NCBI GenBank assembly: GCA_964648505.1
Contig: CAZYMI010000031.1
Location: 1 to 8,757, forward strand
DNA: 8,757 nt
Reading direction: 5' to 3'
Source: CAZYMI01 sp964648505
GTDB lineage: Bacteria > Pseudomonadota > Alphaproteobacteria > Micavibrionales > Micavibrionaceae
This document shows, piece by piece, positions 4,779-8,757 of the stretch. Below the pieces are notes generated by a model, which saw only the letters and a program-made list of their open reading frames with translations, made no database searches and had not been told where the DNA came from. Positions within the stretch are counted from its first letter, which is position 1, and every line of letters starts with the position of its first letter. The position numbers were made by a program, and so were the translations under genes.

Positions 4779-5548
4779 GCAAAGACATCACCTATTTTAA
4801 ACCTCAATTATATGGGCGAAGATTTTCAGATGATACAGAGCCTGCATCATCATCATCTATCTGGATTGTTTCTTTTACAGATATTATGGCCCTTATATTA
4901 ACATTTTTTGTTATGACCTTTGCAATGTCAGATCCGCAGGATCATAACACGCGTGATTTTATCAGCGGCCTTCGTGGCGAAATGGGAATGACAGAGGGCG
5001 CGTTGCGCAATGCTGGTACGCTCGATGTAATCGAGATCAAGAAGGTTACGTTGCGTAACGGTCTTGATCTCGATTACATTAATTCACTGATAAGCACACA
5101 GATAAAAACCACGCCCGCTTTGTCGCGGGTGCAAATATTTAAACAGAACAACAACTTAATTTTAAGCTTACCGCAAGATCTTTTGTTTGCACCGGGCAAA
5201 AATCAGATTACAACAGGGGGGCAGGCAGCCTTAAAATCTTTGGGCATTTTGCTCCATGGGCTTCGTAATCGTATCGAAGTGATCGGCCACACCGATCCTC
5301 GTGCTTTTAAAGTATCAGGCATTTCCAAATCAAATTGGGCGCTTTCTTTGGTACGGGCGCAAGCAGTCAGCGCTGCTTTACAAAAAGCGGGGTACCAATT
5401 ACCAATCGTCATTCGCGGGGCTTCAAGCGGCCGATATGAAGAATTACCCGGCACAATTCCCGAATCGGAACGTCTTAAATATGCCAGACGGGTTGATATT
5501 TTGATCCTTTCAGACGATGGCAAGGTGCTGCCACGCTTGGGTCAGTAA
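4775..5548 (+). CDS. motB: MotB-type stator protein with OmpA-like peptidoglycan-binding domain
   Basis: MotB anchors the MotA/B proton channel to peptidoglycan and carries the proton-binding aspartate. This 257-residue product has a cytoplasmic N-tail, then a membrane helix (residues about 29-50) SFTDIMALILTFFVMTFAMS with Asp36 at the expected position, 8-9 residues before a Phe-Phe pair. Residues about 119-246 form the OmpA-like domain: strand LILSLPQDLLFAPG, GHTD at 171-174, NWALSLVRAQAV at 187-198 and RRVDI at 238-242. Length is a little below E. coli MotB (308). The GTG start at 4775 overlaps the preceding stop by 4 bases, with GGA at 4766-4768. A 55-bp near-perfect palindrome lies within codons 84-102, between helix and OmpA domain. 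No motA is adjacent, unlike the usual motAB pair, so it may be the main MotB or a second stator/OmpA protein. Confidence 0.82.
   Translation: MSKDITYFKPQLYGRRFSDDTEPASSSSIWIVSFTDIMALILTFFVMTFAMSDPQDHNTRDFISGLRGEMGMTEGALRNAGTLDVIEIKKVTLRNGLDLDYINSLISTQIKTTPALSRVQIFKQNNNLILSLPQDLLFAPGKNQITTGGQAALKSLGILLHGLRNRIEVIGHTDPRAFKVSGISKSNWALSLVRAQAVSAALQKAGYQLPIVIRGASSGRYEELPGTIPESERLKYARRVDILILSDDGKVLPRLGQ
5025..5079 (+). repeat. 55-bp near-perfect palindrome inside motB
   Basis: Bases 5025-5042 pair without mismatch with 5062-5079 (18 bp; core arm TGTAATCGAGATCAAG against CTTGATCTCGATTACA). After two mismatches (5043-5044 against 5060-5061), GTTACG (5045-5050) pairs with CGTAAC (5054-5059) around a TTG loop. 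All pairs share one axis at 5052, giving 24 pairs in 26. The arms are fully coding (residues 84-102 of the MotB-type protein) and the frame is intact. The left arm also overlaps a small competing repeat, CTCGAT-GTA-ATCGAG (5021-5035). It may be an RNA hairpin, a cruciform-forming DNA site, or a product of template-switch repair; the pairing is directly visible, its role is not. Confidence 0.95.
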
Positions 5549-5558
5549 AGGCGATCTT

Positions 5559-8500
5559 GTGACGGCCCGGATGATCTGGCAAACTTGCATTGCTATGCAC
5601 AGAAATATAATCCCACTTTTACTGGCTACCACAGCGACTGCCTTTTTCCCCATGGTCTATGCGCCTGCGGCTTATGCGGCAAACCCGACTATCAGGGCGA
5701 ATGACCGCGAGGGATCAACGCGCCTTGTCATGGAATGGGAAAGCCCTCCTCAGTTTTCACAAAGAATTATTGACGATAAAGTTTCTGAAATTATTTTTCA
5801 AGAAAGTATCAGCCCAGATTTATCACAATTGAAAAAACTAAATGGCTTGAGCGACATTCGTATTGTTTCAGACCCTGGAAAGCCAACGCGGCTTTGGCTT
5901 TCACTGACAAAACCCGGAGCGGTGCGCGCTTTTTCTGTTGGCAACAGGTTAATCATTGATATTCCGCAAGATCCGGATTTTAAAGCTGAAAATAAAAAAG
6001 ATTCAGAGCCTACAAAAAACGAAGAACAAAAAATAAGCGCAGAAGAAGTAAAAAAAACTGAGGCGGTTAAGCAAGTTGACCCTGTCCCTGTCATACCCGT
6101 TATTTCTGAAAAGATTATCCCTGTTTTAGAAAAAAAGCCTGAACCAAGCATATTGCAATTTTCGGTGACAGAACAAATCCCCTTAGCAGGCTATGGTCGG
6201 GATGATCGATTTTTGTTGGTGCTCGATCAGCCTGATTTTGCGCTTCCCCCCGCGCTTGTGAATTCTGATGGGGCGCCCCTTAAGCCTGAACGGGTTCCAC
6301 TGCTACAGGCCAGTGGCTTTTCTTATCCTGTGTCAAGTTCGTTGAACGCAAGAGCGCAAGGTGGCGGACTTAACTGGAAAATTATTTTTTCCAGCAGCGC
6401 TGATTCATCACAGAAAACTGTTCGTCCTGAGCGCATAATGGCACCTGACGGAAAAGCGGCGATTGCGTTTAAGATTCCATCTGCAAAGCGCGTCATCGAT
6501 ACTGTTGACACGAAGCGCGGTCAGAAAATTTTTATTGTTCCGGTTACAACGTCTGATGAAGCTGGCGTTGTTTTTCAAAGCTTTCCTGAATTTGATGTGT
6601 TACCAAGTGCAGCGGGCCTTGCGATTGCATCAAAAGTGGATGATTTAAATGTTGAAGTAAAAAACGGCGTTGTCACAGTTGCGCGACCCTCTGGCCTTGC
6701 GATCTCAACGCAGCAAGAATCTCAAAAATATGACACCGCATTGAGAAAAACAATTATATCAACACCCGCAGCGCAGCCTTTGACAGAACCGCCCCCTTCT
6801 ATAACAACAGAAAAACCAGCTATAACATCCGATGAAACAAGAATTTTTCGGTTTGATCGATGGGAAATGGGCGGCCCTGATGCGCTTAAAACTAACGCTC
6901 AAATTCTTTTAAATGGTGCGGCCAAGCGCAATGATGATGATCGTGTTCAGGATTATTTAACATTGGCAAAACTTAATTTATCAAATGGCAAAGGAAATGA
7001 AGCGATTGGATTTTTAGATCTCGCGCTCGAGAAACTGCCGGTTTTGTCAGGAAATCCAGAATTTTTAGCGATTCGTGGTGCATCTCATGCCATTTCAGGG
7101 CAGTATGATGATGCTTTTAAAGATTTTTCCAATCCCAAACTAGATGGGTTTTCTGAAATTAATAGCTGGAGAGCCTTTGTGCTTTCTAATCTGCAAGATT
7201 GGAAGCAAGCAGCAGAGAAGCTGCCAGCTAATTTTGATTTACCATCGCAGTACCCAAAACATCTTCGTGATCCTGTTATATTGGCAATGGCCGAAATTTC
7301 TTTAAGGGCAGGGGATTTGGGCCGGGCTGAAAAAGCGCTTACAATTTTACGCAAGAATGAAAAAGAATTATTAGCGCCAGATAAAGAACATTTAAAATAT
7401 TTGGAAGGGGAATTTTTTCGCCAGAAAGGCGAGAAGGAAAAAGCCAAAGAATTATGGGCTGAACTTACGAAAAGTAAGGATAATTATTTCAGGGCCCGGG
7501 GCGGTATGGCGCTTGCATCCTTGCTGATAGCAGAAGATGAAATTAAGCCTGAAGATGCGATTGATAAGCTTGAAGGACTTAGATTTTCTTGGCGCGGCGA
7601 TGAACTTGAAGCTTCAATTAGCCAGAAACTTGGTGAAATGTATCTGGATAAGGGGGAAACTCTTAAGGGCTTGGGCGTGCTTAGAACGGCAGCTAGCCTT
7701 ATGCCGGGTTCTGAAAATACAGGTCGTATTACAACGATTATGTCGGACGCTTTTAAAAAATTATTTTTAGGAGAGGTTATAAAAAAAATCAGTCCTATGG
7801 ATGCTGTTACAATCCATGAAGAATTTCCTGAATTGCTTCCTCTTGGGGAAGAAGGCGACAAGGTAACAGATGCTTTGATTGATAGGCTTGTTGCAGTTGA
7901 TCTTGTTCCGCGTGCTGCAACTATTTTGCAGTATCAAATTGACCATCGATTGACAGGAATAAAAGCGGCTGATGCTACGCTGCGCTTGGCGTCTTTATTT
8001 TTGCTAGATCAAAAACCAAAAGAGGCGATTACCGCCTTACAAAAAGCAAATGATCTTTTAGCAGGAAATGCTGAAGCGCTTGCATCGCGTAGCCGGGACA
8101 TTGCTTTATTGCGTGCAAAAGCGCTCAGCCAGCTTAAGGAACCGGAACAGGCGTTTGAGGCACTTAATGATCTGCCACAAGATTTTGATGTACTGTCATT
8201 AAAGGCTGATATTGCATGGCAGACAGGGCGATGGACTGAAGCATCGGCAGCGCTTGCAGATATCGTTTTTCAAGAAGATATAACGCCTACGCGCCCGCCA
8301 ACTGATGATCAGGCATCGTTGATTTTAAATTGGGCTGTTGCGATGAATCTAGCCGGCGACAGATCGGGCCTTGCCGGCGTTCGTGAGAAATATGGCGATT
8401 TGATGAAGCAAACACCATATAATGATACGTTTGAAGTTGTAACAAGGCCACGTCAGGCTACACTTCTGGCGGATCGCGATACGCTTAACGGTATTATTGC

Positions 8501-8675
8501 TGAAGTAGATTTATTTAAGGATTTTTTGGCGGCTTATCGTGCAAAGCCAGTTGAAAAAGCCAAGCCCGCTGAAAATCCAGTCGAAAAATCCGTTGAGAAA
8601 ACTGACGAGAAGTCTGCAGACAGTCTCACCCCTAAGGCTGATGAAAAACCCTCAGAACAATCATCCGGGCAGTAA
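5559..8675 (+). CDS. Exported AMIN-like / TPR-repeat protein of the flagellar operon
   Basis: This large protein (1038 residues from GTG 5559) starts with a signal peptide (hydrophobic stretch about 17-34, likely cleavage after AYA at 40), so it should act in the periplasm. Residues about 54-136 are beta-rich and resemble an AMIN domain (TRLVMEWES, RLWLSLTKP, NRLIIDIP). A Lys/Glu/Pro-rich linker (about 140-198) and a second beta-rich region (about 200-390) follow. Residues about 430-960 hold degenerate TPR-type helical repeats (YLTLAKLNLSNGKGNEAI, AEISLRAGDLGRAEKALTIL, KLGEMYLDKGETLKGL). The C-terminal 45 residues are a disordered tail with PVEK-like repeats. GTG 5559 was chosen for AAAGG at 5547-5551 (7-base spacing). 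ATG 5595 gives the most typical 28-residue signal peptide, ATG 5571 is possible, and ATG 5517 would overlap motB. I do not recognise a named family. Its position 10 bases behind motB suggests a stator or peptidoglycan scaffold role, by inference. Confidence 0.8.
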   Translation: MTARMIWQTCIAMHRNIIPLLLATTATAFFPMVYAPAAYAANPTIRANDREGSTRLVMEWESPPQFSQRIIDDKVSEIIFQESISPDLSQLKKLNGLSDIRIVSDPGKPTRLWLSLTKPGAVRAFSVGNRLIIDIPQDPDFKAENKKDSEPTKNEEQKISAEEVKKTEAVKQVDPVPVIPVISEKIIPVLEKKPEPSILQFSVTEQIPLAGYGRDDRFLLVLDQPDFALPPALVNSDGAPLKPERVPLLQASGFSYPVSSSLNARAQGGGLNWKIIFSSSADSSQKTVRPERIMAPDGKAAIAFKIPSAKRVIDTVDTKRGQKIFIVPVTTSDEAGVVFQSFPEFDVLPSAAGLAIASKVDDLNVEVKNGVVTVARPSGLAISTQQESQKYDTALRKTIISTPAAQPLTEPPPSITTEKPAITSDETRIFRFDRWEMGGPDALKTNAQILLNGAAKRNDDDRVQDYLTLAKLNLSNGKGNEAIGFLDLALEKLPVLSGNPEFLAIRGASHAISGQYDDAFKDFSNPKLDGFSEINSWRAFVLSNLQDWKQAAEKLPANFDLPSQYPKHLRDPVILAMAEISLRAGDLGRAEKALTILRKNEKELLAPDKEHLKYLEGEFFRQKGEKEKAKELWAELTKSKDNYFRARGGMALASLLIAEDEIKPEDAIDKLEGLRFSWRGDELEASISQKLGEMYLDKGETLKGLGVLRTAASLMPGSENTGRITTIMSDAFKKLFLGEVIKKISPMDAVTIHEEFPELLPLGEEGDKVTDALIDRLVAVDLVPRAATILQYQIDHRLTGIKAADATLRLASLFLLDQKPKEAITALQKANDLLAGNAEALASRSRDIALLRAKALSQLKEPEQAFEALNDLPQDFDVLSLKADIAWQTGRWTEASAALADIVFQEDITPTRPPTDDQASLILNWAVAMNLAGDRSGLAGVREKYGDLMKQTPYNDTFEVVTRPRQATLLADRDTLNGIIAEVDLFKDFLAAYRAKPVEKAKPAENPVEKSVEKTDEKSADSLTPKADEKPSEQSSGQ

Positions 8676-8757
8676 GGGTACAGATTCAAAGCTTCTGACA
8701 AGTGAACCAACAATTAAATACCAGCCATCCACCATCACAAAAAAGATAATTTTAAAG

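Noticed and set aside
5203..5523. Minus-strand open frame opposite the OmpA part of motB
   Set aside because: The plus strand encodes clear OmpA-domain motifs here; the antisense product shows no recognisable domain.
5517..5558. Upstream ATG 5517 as start of the TPR gene
   Set aside because: It overlaps the motB end by 32 bases, lacks a Shine-Dalgarno sequence, and puts 26 extra residues including two Cys ahead of the natural signal peptide.
6050..6057. A8 run (and another at 7781-7788) as programmed -1 frameshift sites
   Set aside because: Both are A_AAA_AAA in frame, but I see no downstream stimulatory hairpin or plausible shifted product; the long frame continues with consistent repeats.
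7769..7799. Internal AGGAGAGG with a downstream in-frame ATG at 7797, as a second start within the TPR gene
   Set aside because: The spacing of about 20 bases is too long, and the A-rich stretch is ordinary Lys coding; nothing suggests a separate product.
8676..8757. Terminator or start of another gene after the TPR gene
   Set aside because: No GC-rich stem followed by a T-run, no clear promoter and no supported start codon with a ribosome-binding site in the remaining 82 bases.
1..8757. tRNA, rRNA, CRISPR array, insertion sequence or CtrA-type TTAA-N7-TTAA sites
   Set aside because: None was found in reading both strands by eye; the window is densely coding on one strand, with only short gaps.

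Overview
This window is a single-strand (+) stretch of flagellar motor and chemotaxis genes from an alphaproteobacterium. The assignment rests on gene order and sequence style. FliM carries a long N-terminal extension before its EIDSLL motif. A DUF6468/PflI-like protein and a MotE-like protein follow fliM directly, and a small CheY and a CheZ come next. This resembles Rhodospirillales and related orders; the AT-leaning codon use argues against the very GC-rich members. The genus cannot be read from the sequence.

Layout: fliL (5' end cut by the window edge, to 440); fliM (476-1606); DUF6468/pflI-like (1609-2166); motE-like (GTG start, 2169-2918); a 140-bp gap with a possible promoter and a small hairpin; cheY (most likely GTG 3059-3451); cheZ (3465-4025); a 51-bp gap ending in a perfect inverted repeat next to the start codon; a degenerate MotB-like gene (4077-4778); a canonical-looking MotB/OmpA gene (GTG start, 4-nt overlap, 4775-5548); and a large exported AMIN-like/TPR protein (most likely GTG 5559-8675). 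The last 82 bases hold no gene or terminator that I can see.

How the parts fit: FliM is the rotor switch that receives CheY-P, and CheZ removes the phosphate. FliL and the two MotB-like proteins belong to the stator side. MotE-like and PflI-like proteins are membrane-anchored helpers (stator assembly, flagellar positioning). The TPR protein is predicted to be periplasmic and sits directly behind the stator-type genes. No motA, cheA, cheW or receptor gene is present here, so those partners must be encoded elsewhere.

Main points for a second look: (1) a near-perfect 55-bp palindrome (24 of 26 pairs, 18 consecutive) inside the motB coding sequence at 5025-5079; (2) a tandem MotB-like pair in which the first copy has Ser where MotB has its proton-binding Asp and has lost the recognisable peptidoglycan-binding motifs, followed by a large AMIN/TPR exported protein, together a candidate undescribed stator-associated module; (3) a perfect 6-bp inverted repeat touching the start of the degenerate motB-like gene; (4) a strong sigma-54-type match between fliL and fliM.
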